This document shows positions 52,952-61,648 of a stretch of DNA of 64,000 bases, in pieces; positions within the stretch are counted from its first letter, which is position 1, and the number at the start of each line of letters is the position of its first letter. The notes under the pieces were generated by a model, which was not told the DNA's origin, did not search any database, and saw only the letters and a program-made list of their open reading frames with translations. The position numbers and the translations under genes are program-made. Source of the DNA: an uncultured Shewanella sp. (GTDB taxonomy: Bacteria > Pseudomonadota > Gammaproteobacteria > Enterobacterales > Shewanellaceae); the NCBI RefSeq assembly GCF_947497935.1, contig NZ_CANMIO010000005.1, forward strand, positions 248,001-312,000. Reading direction: 5' to 3'.

Positions 52952-53015
52952 CCGTCAGCGAAGCTGACGGGCAAATCAACACATCCCCTTAGCTAGCTGA
53001 AAAAACAAGGCTAGC
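52952..53015 (+). promoter_or_regulatory. Leader hairpins of the brnQ attenuator
   Basis: Hairpin 1: CCGTCAGC-GAA-GCTGACGG (52952-52970), a perfect 8-bp stem. Hairpin 2: GCTAGC (52992-52997) with GCTAGC (53010-53015), a 6-bp stem whose 3' arm touches the AAGG ribosome-binding site of brnQ. No T run follows either, so control could act on translation or Rho rather than by intrinsic termination. Confidence 0.6.
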
Positions 53016-53018
53016 ACT

Positions 53019-54293
53019 TTGAAAAAAACTGAACTCATCGCCATCGGATTTATGACCTTCGCCCTATTTTTAGGTGCTGGAAATCTAATCTTTCCTCCCC
53101 TAATGGCGCAGCAAGCAGGTGAGAATTGGATCACTGCCACCATGGGCTTTTTGATCACCGCTGTAGGCATTCCAACGCTTGCGCTTGTCGTACTTGGAAA
53201 GCTATCTTCAATGCATGAATTAAGCGCTGGATTGCCACGCTGGATGGATCGTGCCTTTTGGATAGCAGCCCTAACGACACTTGGTCCCGCATTTGTTCTG
53301 CCACGAGCCGTAACTGTTGCTTATGAGATTGGGATCAAGCCATTCACCGCTGAAAACTATCTTTTGCCATTTTCAATTATCTTTTGTCTTATTTGCCTAA
53401 TATTTGCGTTAAAGCCAGGGAAACTTGTTGATTACATCGGAAAGATAATGACGCCATTGATGATCATCATGCTTTCTGTTTTGGTTATTGCAGCGATAGT
53501 CAGCCCTCTAGGCACTACGACTGACGCTATTGGCGAATATGTAAATCAAGCAGGAACCAATGGCCTAATTCAAGGTTATATGACGCTTGACGGCGTTGCG
53601 TCGGTAGCCTTTGGTTGGGTTATCATCAAAGCAATTAGAAGCCGTGGCGTAACAAAGCAAGAACACGTCTCAAAATATAGCAATTACATTGCTTTGATTT
53701 ATGCGGTTCTCATGTCTACTTGTTACTTTGCAATGGGATATTTGGGTTCAACTTCATCAGGTATTGCGCCAGGAGCAACAAATGGTGGCGAAATATTATC
53801 CCTCTACGCCGCTGGTGAATTTGGTCGAGCAGGGCAAATGCTTCTCGCCGCGCTCACAATCATGACGTGTCTATCAACTGTTGTAGGCCTGACAAATGCA
53901 AACAGTGAATATTATAAGAACACCTTCAATACACCAGTTGCTGCAACTTCCATTATTATCATCCTGCTAACAACGATTATTTCAAATTTTGGCTTAGAAA
54001 CGATTATTGAAATAAGCCTGCCTGTTATCTTAATTCTTTGCCCAATAGCAGTGACTCTGATTGCAGTTTGCGCCGCATTACCAAAATCAAAATGGCATAG
54101 CATCGCGGTTATTGTGGCTGCGATATTTGGCGGAATTGACACCTTGAACATTCAAGGCATTATGCCTGGTAGCGACTGGAATCAACTATTTCCTCTGTAT
54201 GATTTCCATATGAGTTGGTTATTACCTGTTTTAGTCGTTATTTCTCTGGCTAAGCTTTCAACGATAAAAGCAATACCATTTTATAAATCTTAA
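53019..54293 (+). CDS. brnQ: Branched-chain amino acid transporter BrnQ (LIVCS family)
   Basis: A 424-residue Na+-coupled Leu/Ile/Val importer with about 12 hydrophobic helices and the family segment FALFLGAGNLIFPPLMAQQAG near the N-terminus (AGNLIFPP core). The start codon is TTG at 53019 (KKTELIAIGF follows); CAAGG lies eight bases upstream. It is preceded by the valine leader and hairpins, so import is probably raised when charged Val-tRNA is scarce. A terminator follows. Confidence 0.93.
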   Translation: MKKTELIAIGFMTFALFLGAGNLIFPPLMAQQAGENWITATMGFLITAVGIPTLALVVLGKLSSMHELSAGLPRWMDRAFWIAALTTLGPAFVLPRAVTVAYEIGIKPFTAENYLLPFSIIFCLICLIFALKPGKLVDYIGKIMTPLMIIMLSVLVIAAIVSPLGTTTDAIGEYVNQAGTNGLIQGYMTLDGVASVAFGWVIIKAIRSRGVTKQEHVSKYSNYIALIYAVLMSTCYFAMGYLGSTSSGIAPGATNGGEILSLYAAGEFGRAGQMLLAALTIMTCLSTVVGLTNANSEYYKNTFNTPVAATSIIIILLTTIISNFGLETIIEISLPVILILCPIAVTLIAVCAALPKSKWHSIAVIVAAIFGGIDTLNIQGIMPGSDWNQLFPLYDFHMSWLLPVLVVISLAKLSTIKAIPFYKS

Positions 54294-54316
54294 CTTATTA
54301 TAAAGCATAACTTCAT

Positions 54317-54345
54317 AGGGGCATTGTGCCCCTTTACTGTTTTAC
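54317..54345 (+). terminator. brnQ intrinsic terminator
   Basis: AGGGGCA-TTG-TGCCCCT followed by TTACTGTTTTAC. Confidence 0.8.
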
Positions 54346-54672
54346 TTGTGTCACATCCCAGCGGATAGAGAATTGCCCTCAATCTAATACCACCCTCCCC
54401 TAATTCAAGACTGACAGAGCTAACGACAAAAGAGCCAAAGCAAGCTGCACTTTATCCCGGTTAATCAGTCTATTATAACTCCAAGATTAATTACCCATAA
54501 CTTTACTGCTTACAAGATCCACCAAGAATCTTTATACTCTCGTTTGCATGTCGAGTTACTAAAAACTGACTTGCCCCTTTTATGGTATATTTCTTACTAT
54601 GCGGGATTTAGCTGTTCAATTGATCGCATATAGTATGTGCGATTGCGTTAAAGTTTGTACCATAGATTAGCT
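54346..54672. other. Intergenic region with no recognised gene
   Basis: About 330 bases, AT-rich, between the brnQ terminator and an alpha/beta-hydrolase remnant. Nothing distinctive was seen. Confidence 0.5.
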
Positions 54673-55029
54673 TCAGGATCCCTCTTGAATAAAATCAGCA
54701 AGCGATTGAAAAACACCTTTACCACCCCAAAAGTCAATTACCTCTCCACTGGTCAATGGTTTTTTAGATACTTTACGACGGTACTTAACGAGAAACTCTT
54801 GTACTTCATTGTTCTTTTCTAGGACTGATACTGCTACGGCTTCACATAGTGACATCTTACTTATGTTAAAATGTCCCTTAAGCGCTAGTGCTAATGCAAT
54901 AACACCACCAAACGAATGCCCCATTAAATGTATTGCTTCCTCTGTTAAAGAACTTACTACTTTCTCACTCATTGATAGCCCTGTTTCGACACTTAAATTG
55001 GAAAATCTTTTGGATCTGGGGTACCACAA
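54673..55029 (-). pseudogene. Alpha/beta-hydrolase remnant
   Basis: A 118-residue frame holds the nucleophile elbow HLMGHSFGGVIALALAL and, further on, VIDFWGGKGVFQSL, a typical alpha/beta-hydrolase cap segment. There is no N-terminal oxyanion-strand region and no C-terminal Asp/His part, and the start is a TTG with no ribosome-binding site. The open frame extends only slightly upstream to a stop. It is best read as a decayed hydrolase gene. Confidence 0.6.
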
Positions 55030-55493
55030 TGACCAGAAAACTTTATTTATATACAGCGATAATGGTACATATGAGGAGTCTGATTACAGTTGCAAAAGAG
55101 TATGCTTGAAGCTGCTTTTTTAAATAATTAGTGACAACAAAAATCGGCTACCAACTTAATTGGAGGGAAAAATGCTCACTACGAAGAACGCAGAGGGCCG
55201 AAGAAATGAAACAATCTAAATGCCTATCGCTTACCGCTGGCTGTAAATGTTAGAAATAACAAGTGAAGTGCTGATAAATAGCCTGCCAGTCAAATACCAA
55301 GCCAACTCAAACCTAATCTATCCAAATAACAGGCCAGCGATTAGCTAATTTTCGGGTTTTTACCGAGTACATTTGCTAGAATCCGTTCCTATTTTAGTGG
55401 CGGTAGTTATTACCGCACTCAGTTTGGAGTTGAACAGTCTCGATCCGTTCATATAAGACTGAGTATTCAGGTTTTACATTTTAAAGGCAGGCT
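55030..55493. other. Upstream region of the radical SAM gene
   Basis: About 460 bases. It contains an imperfect inverted repeat AGTGGCGGTA-GTTAT-TACCGCACT (55396-55419), about 75 bases before the radical SAM start, possibly a regulatory hairpin. No gene of confidence; a 14-codon frame after GGAGGG at about 55162 is too short to call. Confidence 0.4.
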
Positions 55494-57422
55494 ATGACCG
55501 TTCTTCTAATGACTCCCCCTATGACCCAGCTAAATACGCCTTACCCGGCTACAGCGTATTTAACCGGCTTTTTACGCTCTCGCGGTTATGAGGCGGTGCA
55601 GCGAGATCCTGCGATTGAGCTATTTCTAGAGATGATGACAGCGCCAGCCCTTGAGGTTATTCGTCAGCATGTTGAAGAAAACTACGAACATTTTGAAGAC
55701 GACGAACTGCCTGATGTGATCTTTAACTTTCTCGCTGAATTTGACCGTTACCTTTTAGCAGTAGAACCTGCTATTCGCTTTTTACAGGGCAAAGATCCAA
55801 GCCTTGCGGTGCGTATTAACTCTCGTCGTTTTTTACCTGAAGGCCCTGCGTTTGATGCGATTGCTCAAATGGAAACCGTTTCAGGCGATGTGTTGCAGGC
55901 AGCCTTTGGTAACCTAGGCGTACAAGATAAAGCCAAGTATCTTGCAACTCTGTTTATTAACGATTTATCCAACGTTATCACTCAAGGGGTCGACCCTTAT
56001 TTTGAAGTGAGCCGTTATGGCGAAAAACTCGCCGCAGCAAACCCAAGCTTTGACAACCTCTACGATACCTTGATGGATGAACCAAGTTTCAGCTCAGAAA
56101 TCTTGGAGCAATTGGTCGAACAATATCTGGAAGAGACTCAACCGAGTGTGGTTGCGTTAACAGTACCCTTCCCTGGAAACATGCTTGGCGCACTGCGTAT
56201 TGCACAAACCTGTAAAGCCATTAACCCTGAGCTCCCTATTGTGATGGGCGGTGGCTTTATCAATACCGAGCTACGTGCGCTGAAAGATCCTCGAGTGTTT
56301 GAGTTTGTCGACTTCATCTGTCTCGATGATGGCGAGCGCCCTCTAATCACTTTATTAGAATATCTTCAAGGACAACGTGAGGTCGATGCCTTAGTACGGA
56401 CCTATTTCCTCGCTGAAGATGAAAACGGCGAGCAGTTCGTACACTTCAATGAAAATGCCGAGCTACACGATATTCCACAAAGTGATGTCGGCGCGCCTAT
56501 ATACGATGGGTTGCCATTAGGTGAATACCTATCTTTATGTGAAATGCTCAACCCTATGCACCGTATATGGAGTGATGGCCGCTGGAATAAGCTGACTATC
56601 GCTCATGGCTGTTACTGGCGTAAATGTAGCTTCTGCGATGTGAGTCTAGATTATATCGACCGTTTTGACGCTGCCGGCGCCGATGTTTTAGTCGATAGGA
56701 TTGAGCAGTTAATCGAAGAAACTGGCGAGACAGGTTTTCATTTCGTCGATGAAGCCTTACCACCAAAGTTATTGTTTGCACTCGCAAAACGCTTAATTGA
56801 ACGTAAAGTAGTGATCAGCTGGTGGGGCAATATTCGCTTTGAGAGAACCTTTAGTCGAGCCCGCTGCCAGTTGCTAGCAGATTCTGGCTGCATCGCGGTC
56901 AGCGGTGGACTTGAGGTCGCGTCTGATCGCCTGCTTAAACTGATGAAAAAAGGCGTGAGTGTTGAGCGAGTCGCCCAAGTCACCAAAGCTTTTAGCGATG
57001 CGGGTATATTGGTTCACGCCTATTTAATGTATGGCTTCCCTACACAAACCGAGCAAGAAACAGTGGACTCACTTGAAATGGTGCGTCAGATGATGCAACA
57101 AGGTTGCTTCCAATCTGCTTACTGGCACCGTTTTGTTGCCACGATCCACAGCCCAATAGGTATCAATCCTGAGCAATTTGGTATCACCCTCGCCGAGCGT
57201 CCTGAGATCTTATTCGCTGAAAATGATGTCGACTTTACCGATCCTACAGGTACTGACCATGAAATGCTGGGTGAAGGACTTAGAAAGGCAATTTACAACT
57301 ATATGCACGGTATTGGCTTTGACCAACCGATGAGCTTCTGGTTTAACCAAAAAGTTACCCGTACTCAAATGAAGAAAGACCTGATCTCAAAAGCGATTAC
57401 CAATCTAATTGAAACAGATTAA
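55494..57422 (+). CDS. B12-binding-domain radical SAM protein
   Basis: A 642-residue protein. The N-terminal to middle part includes a cobalamin-binding-like Rossmann segment (VVALTVPFPGNMLGALRIAQ, then PIVMGGGFINTEL). The radical SAM core follows, with the cluster cysteines at Cys373, Cys378 and Cys381 in HGCYWRKCSFCDVS, a C-x4-C-x2-C spacing instead of the usual C-x3-C-x2-C. SGGLEVASDRLLKLMKKGVS and AYLMYGFPTQTEQETVDSLE are B12-radical-SAM-type motifs. The substrate is unknown. Whether it really binds cobalamin is an inference. Confidence 0.85.
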   Translation: MTVLLMTPPMTQLNTPYPATAYLTGFLRSRGYEAVQRDPAIELFLEMMTAPALEVIRQHVEENYEHFEDDELPDVIFNFLAEFDRYLLAVEPAIRFLQGKDPSLAVRINSRRFLPEGPAFDAIAQMETVSGDVLQAAFGNLGVQDKAKYLATLFINDLSNVITQGVDPYFEVSRYGEKLAAANPSFDNLYDTLMDEPSFSSEILEQLVEQYLEETQPSVVALTVPFPGNMLGALRIAQTCKAINPELPIVMGGGFINTELRALKDPRVFEFVDFICLDDGERPLITLLEYLQGQREVDALVRTYFLAEDENGEQFVHFNENAELHDIPQSDVGAPIYDGLPLGEYLSLCEMLNPMHRIWSDGRWNKLTIAHGCYWRKCSFCDVSLDYIDRFDAAGADVLVDRIEQLIEETGETGFHFVDEALPPKLLFALAKRLIERKVVISWWGNIRFERTFSRARCQLLADSGCIAVSGGLEVASDRLLKLMKKGVSVERVAQVTKAFSDAGILVHAYLMYGFPTQTEQETVDSLEMVRQMMQQGCFQSAYWHRFVATIHSPIGINPEQFGITLAERPEILFAENDVDFTDPTGTDHEMLGEGLRKAIYNYMHGIGFDQPMSFWFNQKVTRTQMKKDLISKAITNLIETD

Positions 57423-57467
57423 GTCCTTAAGCAGAGTCAACAGAACCCCATAGATTCAATAGAAACT

Positions 57468-57505
57468 AAAGGCCACATTCTTATTAATAAGTATATGGCC
57501 TTTTT
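57468..57505 (+). terminator. Intrinsic terminator of the radical SAM gene
   Basis: AAAGGCCA pairs with TGGCCTTT, with an inner CTTATTAATAAG self-pairing, ending in TTTTTA. Confidence 0.85.
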
Positions 57506-57576
57506 ATACCAATTAATGACACTTAAGCTAATAGCACTTGAGCTGATGGTATGTAAACTAAAACCACTTGAGCGGT

Positions 57577-57759
57577 TTAGCTTTTCGCTAGCGCAGCTCT
57601 TTTATTGATAATGCCTAAAGATAAAAATATTGTCGATAACAATAAAAAGCTCAATGAACCCAACAGATCACGCTCTATTAGATTATAAATTAAACCTAAA
57701 AACATGATGCTCGATCCCATAAAATATCTCGATGAATTTGATAAAGAATTTGTTTTCAT
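57577..57759 (-). CDS. Small membrane protein of unknown function
   Basis: A 60-residue protein with two hydrophobic segments (about residues 13-28 and 33-52) and a basic C-terminus (NKRAALAKS). GGGAG lies six bases before the ATG, which supports translation. No family recognised. It is convergent with the radical SAM gene. Confidence 0.6.
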   Translation of the reverse strand: MKTNSLSNSSRYFMGSSIMFLGLIYNLIERDLLGSLSFLLLSTIFLSLGIINKRAALAKS

Positions 57760-58289
57760 TTCGACTCCCTTCTGTAGAAACAGCTTTTATGATCTTTTGA
57801 AGTCTATTTAGACGAATTCTAATAGACACTCAGGCAGAGTTATCTGTGCAAACTCACACGGCGTTATACCAGTCAGTTTAAGAAGTTGATCGACTCAGAG
57901 CGTTTTTTGGCAAACTAATTCAAGGCGAATAACTGAAAGAATGGCCATTCCCTTGTGAGGTTATTCAACACAGAAGCAAGCAGCCAAAACCACTCCAGAA
58001 TAGCGACCAAATCTTTCTACTACTTGGTATTACTTATCCACAACAAGGTTAACAACTTACCATCAGGACTAAAGATGGACAATGAGCCTTTTGAGTATAG
58101 AACTTGAAAGTTTTGATGTTTGCATGCTAGTTAGTTGGTGATTAATGGTTGATTATCGATGGTTATTGAAACTCTTACACTTTACATAACAAGCTCACGC
58201 CGAAGTTAGAGCTAAAGCCAATAAGCTTAAGCCTCCCATGTGGCGGCTAAGCAATAACCGACTCATTAACTCCATCAATAATTTATAAT
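57760..58289. other. Gene-free stretch containing a structured repeat-like sequence
   Basis: About 530 bases. The first 13 bases of the repeat-like part, TATACCAGTCAGT (57865-57877), recur at 8561-8573. A nested palindrome lies at 57927-57966: GAATAAC/GTTATTC arms around GAATGGCCATTC. From memory such blocks recur in Shewanella intergenic DNA; unverified. No gene was seen. Confidence 0.45.
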
Positions 58290-58838
58290 TTAGAGTGCCA
58301 ACTCAAAATACTCACAGTTTGCTGGCACCTGCTGTTGTTCAGACCAAGGAGCATGGCCAATGGCGACATTTTGCAAAACCCGTAGCCACTCCCCATGACC
58401 AATCACGACCAAGGTATTGACTCCAAGCGACTCTATACTGGCAAAGAAGCGCTCTACTCTCGCTAATACTGCTGTGGCTGACTCGGCATTTTTGATGGCG
58501 ATATGATTTGCATTAAAACGCGCATCATAAGCTTGCCATAGCTGCGGATTTAGCTCCTCTTGTCTTAGCAGGCCTTGCAGCTCACCGAAGCATCTTTCTC
58601 GTAATAAGGCATTGAGCTTAATGGGCACATTCAAGTGCTCATTAACCAATTCAGCCGTCGATATGGCTCGGCCAAGATCGCTCGATATTATAAGCTCAGG
58701 CCGAAACGGCACCAGATGATGCCCTAGTTGCTTTGCTTGCTGCACACCTTCTGCAGTAAGTTCACTGTCGAGGTGGCCCTGTAACTTGCCAAGTTTATTC
58801 CACTGCGTCTCGCCGTGACGGCAAAAGAGGATTTTCAT
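58290..58838 (-). CDS. cobC: Alpha-ribazole phosphatase CobC, copy 2 (normal length)
   Basis: A 182-residue histidine phosphatase beginning MKILFCRHGETQWNKLGKLQ, with RERCFGELQG and VIGHGEWLRVL. It lacks the insertion seen in the cobC at 44021. The start at 58838 fits the family; the open frame to 58877 runs into cobD. It follows the cobD stop by one base, so it is the third gene of the cbiB-cobD-cobC operon. A general phosphoglycerate-mutase-like phosphatase role is possible, but the context favours CobC. Confidence 0.85.
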   Translation of the reverse strand: MKILFCRHGETQWNKLGKLQGHLDSELTAEGVQQAKQLGHHLVPFRPELIISSDLGRAISTAELVNEHLNVPIKLNALLRERCFGELQGLLRQEELNPQLWQAYDARFNANHIAIKNAESATAVLARVERFFASIESLGVNTLVVIGHGEWLRVLQNVAIGHAPWSEQQQVPANCEYFELAL

Positions 58839-58839
58839 A

Positions 58840-60006
58840 CTATTGTGACTTCCTAGAAACCTGAACGAATGAATCACTATTAGCGTGATTGACCGCCTCT
58901 TCCAGCACCTCTGTTAGCCTGGTCCATTGGGTTTCATCTGCGGGTAATCCAAATCTTATCCCGTCTTGCTCATCGGTCAGTCGAGCCAAAACCTTATGGT
59001 TACAGAGAAACTGGAACCATTCAGGGGCGGAAGATAAGTAAAGGGTCTGAAATAACGCTGTACCGACGATACCTCCCGGTAACAGGGATAACAATTTAGC
59101 GAGCCGATTGCTGGCCAAAACTAAGCGCTCTTTTTGCATCTGTTGCCAATGATTATCACTAAACGCCTGAGTGCAGACATGCCTTGCTGGGCCATTTAGG
59201 CACCAAGGGCCGAGGTGAGTCTGAAGCGCTAGCTGGATATTTTTCGGTGCAAATACAAAGCCAGCCCTTATCCCAGCCAGTCCAAAGAATTTGCCTACTG
59301 AACGAAGCACGATCAAGTTATCAATGCCTGAACCGACTAGGCTCTGTTCGGGCGTCATATCCATAAAAGCTTCATCAACAAGCAGAAAGGCATCACGACT
59401 TTTAAGTAGATCTAACCAAGTGCTAAGTTGGGCTTTTGGTATTAGGCAAGCTGTGGGGTTATTGGGATTAATAACGACTAATGCATCACATCGCTGAATT
59501 TGTTCTACTGTCGGATAGGCTGGACTGCTGTCATTTGTGCTTTCATCTTTACTAGCATAGCTGTTCGCATCGCCTTCTCGCTCTAAATCAAAACCCAAGT
59601 TAGCAGAGACGTGTTCCTCCTCAGTTAACCGAGTGACATCGCATCCATAGTATTCAACCTGCCAGCCCTGCGTGCGCCAAGCTCGTTCATGCTCCTTGTA
59701 ACCTACCTTTGGTAACAGCACAACACCCGGCCCGCCGCGCTGAGCGGCTAACACACTAGGTAAGGCCTGAATTGCAGCCTGAGAACCAGATACAGGTAAG
59801 GCGTTGTGTCCACCATAATATTGGTCAGCAGCAGCGATTAAGCCATCTTCCTCTTCCGGTAAACGGTTCCAACAGGCAACGGGAATTTCTGGGATTGGAT
59901 AATGCCAAGGACTCACGCCCGTTGATAAATCTAACCAATCTTGTGCATCGCCACCAAACTCACTGATTGCACTTCGTAGTCGGCCACCATGGTGTAAAAG
60001 GCTCAT
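58840..60006 (-). CDS. cobD: L-threonine-O-3-phosphate decarboxylase CobD
   Basis: A 388-residue class I/II PLP enzyme. DLSTGVSPWHYPIP, VVINPNNPTACLIPK and the PLP lysine in VLRSVGKFFGLAGIRAGF are CobD features. It makes (R)-1-amino-2-propanol phosphate for the nucleotide-loop linker. A low-complexity acidic stretch (EREGDANSYASKDESTNDSS) sits between the two main motifs and is probably a surface loop. It follows cbiB by 14 bases. Confidence 0.92.
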   Translation of the reverse strand: MSLLHHGGRLRSAISEFGGDAQDWLDLSTGVSPWHYPIPEIPVACWNRLPEEEDGLIAAADQYYGGHNALPVSGSQAAIQALPSVLAAQRGGPGVVLLPKVGYKEHERAWRTQGWQVEYYGCDVTRLTEEEHVSANLGFDLEREGDANSYASKDESTNDSSPAYPTVEQIQRCDALVVINPNNPTACLIPKAQLSTWLDLLKSRDAFLLVDEAFMDMTPEQSLVGSGIDNLIVLRSVGKFFGLAGIRAGFVFAPKNIQLALQTHLGPWCLNGPARHVCTQAFSDNHWQQMQKERLVLASNRLAKLLSLLPGGIVGTALFQTLYLSSAPEWFQFLCNHKVLARLTDEQDGIRFGLPADETQWTRLTEVLEEAVNHANSDSFVQVSRKSQ

Positions 60007-60020
60007 ATTCTAGATACCAC

Positions 60021-60926
60021 TTATAAAATATTCATTAATACTGCCAGTAGCAACAAGGCAATAATCCAATATATAGCGCTTAACCAGACAAGGTTTGCAG
60101 CCCTATTAATATCTTTTGCCTCTGCGGGACGGCCTTGTCCTAATACTGGTTTATCACATATATAGCCGTCATATTCTGCCGCGCCGCCCATGGTAATATT
60201 TAAGCTACCAGCACCCGCAGCCATCACAACTCCGCCGTTTGGACTAGCACATTTCGGTGCTTGCACACGCCAACATTTAAGCGCTATCACCGTTTTACCA
60301 CCGAGGGCATAAGCCATAGCACACAAACGTGCGGGAATAAAATTCAGTAAATCATCGAGTTTTGCCGCACACCAACCAAACTCAAGATAGGTTTGGTTTT
60401 TATAACCCCACATGGCATCTAAGGTATTACTAAATCGATATAGCAAAGCACCGACCGGGCCTGCGACAGTAAACCAAAACAGCGCCCCAAAAACGGCATC
60501 ATTACCATTTTCGAGCACCGACTCGAGCGTGGCATTAACCACCTGCTGTTCTGTTAGGTTTTCAGTTTTACGGCTAACGATCATGCTAACTTTGTGCCTA
60601 GCAAGAATTAAATCGCCAAGCTTAAGTGCGTCACCTACTGCATTACCATGCTCTGATAGACTTCGCGCACCGATAACAAAATACAGTACCAGTACATCTA
60701 ACCACCAAAGTCGCGGCAGTAATAACAAAGGCAATAACGGCAACAACACTAGAGATACGGCTAAAATGCCTCTGGATTTTGTTGATCGCCACAGCTTCAG
60801 TTTAATCCAACTCGCATAACGGCCAAGCCCCACTAGGGGATGAAAACGGGGGATTTCACCCACTAGTTTATCGAGTAGTAGCGCAAGGGAAATTATCCCT
60901 GCGCTATAAAGTGGATCAAGCAACAT
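60021..60926 (-). CDS. cbiB: Adenosylcobinamide-phosphate synthase CbiB
   Basis: A 301-residue integral membrane protein with motifs FHPLVGLGRYASW, NATLESVLENGNDAVFGALFW, RFSNTLDAMWGYKN and PNGGVVMAAGAGSLNITMGG, the CbiB family pattern. It attaches aminopropanol (phosphate) to adenosylcobyrate. ATG 60926 was chosen for family fit; the frame opens to 60965. It is the first recognised gene after the minus-strand cobalamin riboswitch. Confidence 0.94.
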   Translation of the reverse strand: MLLDPLYSAGIISLALLLDKLVGEIPRFHPLVGLGRYASWIKLKLWRSTKSRGILAVSLVLLPLLPLLLLPRLWWLDVLVLYFVIGARSLSEHGNAVGDALKLGDLILARHKVSMIVSRKTENLTEQQVVNATLESVLENGNDAVFGALFWFTVAGPVGALLYRFSNTLDAMWGYKNQTYLEFGWCAAKLDDLLNFIPARLCAMAYALGGKTVIALKCWRVQAPKCASPNGGVVMAAGAGSLNITMGGAAEYDGYICDKPVLGQGRPAEAKDINRAANLVWLSAIYWIIALLLLAVLMNIL

Positions 60927-61119
60927 AAGAGTATCGCTCCCACTTCTGCTGAATCTCTGCGGCAAAATGCCCCGTAGCGGCTAAATATAAGTGCCAAGAT
61001 ATGAAGCTACTTACTATCGTTCTATGGCTAATGGCGAACAGGGCTGTTTGTATCGCGCCAACAATTACGGCGTAGAAAGATAGACCAGTACCTAGGTCAA
61101 CATTTGAATAGTGATTCAT
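60916..61119 (-). CDS. Possible small membrane ORF between the riboswitch and cbiB
   Basis: A 67-codon frame (MNHYSNVDLGTGLSFYAVIV...) with a hydrophobic middle, whose stop overlaps the cbiB start by 11 bases. It could be a real coupled leader protein, but no ribosome-binding site precedes its ATG and no family is recognised, so it may also be a chance frame. Confidence 0.3.
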   Translation of the reverse strand: MNHYSNVDLGTGLSFYAVIVGAIQTALFAISHRTIVSSFISWHLYLAATGHFAAEIQQKWERYSYVA

Positions 61120-61206
61120 TGATAGTTCTGCATCATAAATAACCCAACGGATAAAAGATGCTGAAAACAGGGGCGAAACACACGCGTGAGCAACAGATGC
61201 GTGAAT

Positions 61207-61237
61207 TTACAAAACCGAGAGCGCCCGCCCAGTTTTA
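61207..61237 (-). terminator. Candidate terminator arm of the second cobalamin riboswitch
   Basis: On the minus strand AAAACTGGG pairs (with two G-U) with CTCGGTTTT, followed by GTAAATT, just after the riboswitch 3' end. It fits a B12-responsive transcription terminator. Confidence 0.5.
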
Positions 61238-61244
61238 CAGCTTT

Positions 61245-61415
61245 GACTATCAAGGTGGGTACTCTGACTTCAAGCTTTCACTTTGCACTTTTTTACTAGA
61301 GCCCGTGATGGCTAACTGGATAAGAAAATGAAAATGTGCCGGTTACAGTTGCGGGTACAGTCCGGAAATTTCATCCGATTCCCCCATTAGCCTTACGGCT
61401 CCTTGCTAACGTAAT
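61245..61415 (-). promoter_or_regulatory. Cobalamin riboswitch upstream of cbiB-cobD-cobC
   Basis: Minus strand: GGGGGAATCGGATGAAATTT, then CCGGACTGTACCCGCAACTG-TAA, then AAGTCAGAGTACCCACCTTG, the core segments of the cobalamin riboswitch. It lies about 320 bases upstream of cbiB, with a terminator candidate between. Confidence 0.9.
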
Positions 61416-61420
61416 ATTTT

Positions 61421-61510
61421 ATAATAAAAACGGTCGGTTAATCACTGTTACTTTCAACAGTAAAATTCATTCAAACCACTCAGTGAGATCTGAGTCACCG
61501 TTTTAAGCCT
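61421..61510 (-). repeat. Imperfect direct repeat, copy 1
   Basis: It shares CTGTTAC-TTT-AACAGTAAAATTCATT-type blocks, an ACTCA..TG core and GTCACC..TTTTAA with 62179-62264. It is directly upstream (minus strand) of the second cobalamin riboswitch. The ACTGTT/AACAGT arms can form a hairpin. Confidence 0.6.
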
Positions 61511-61591
61511 ATTAATTTTGAGCTGGGTAGGCAGTAGGAAAATCAACAATCAAACAAAAAAAATCAGGTGAGTTTCATACGATTATAGTGC

Positions 61592-61620
61592 TCAGTTTAA
61601 CTAAGCTAAGGTTAAACTGA
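61592..61620 (-). terminator. Hairpin after the exported hypothetical gene
   Basis: TCAGTTTAAC-TAAGCTAAG-GTTAAACTGA, a perfect 10-bp stem with a 9-base loop, 29 bases past the stop of the minus-strand gene. No strong T run. Confidence 0.55.
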
Positions 61621-61648
61621 ACGCTTTAAATTATTTTATTAATACAAG

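Noticed and set aside
55162..55220. 14-codon leader-like ORF with GGAGGG site before the radical SAM gene
   Set aside because: Too short, no informative codon run, and nearly 280 bases from the gene.
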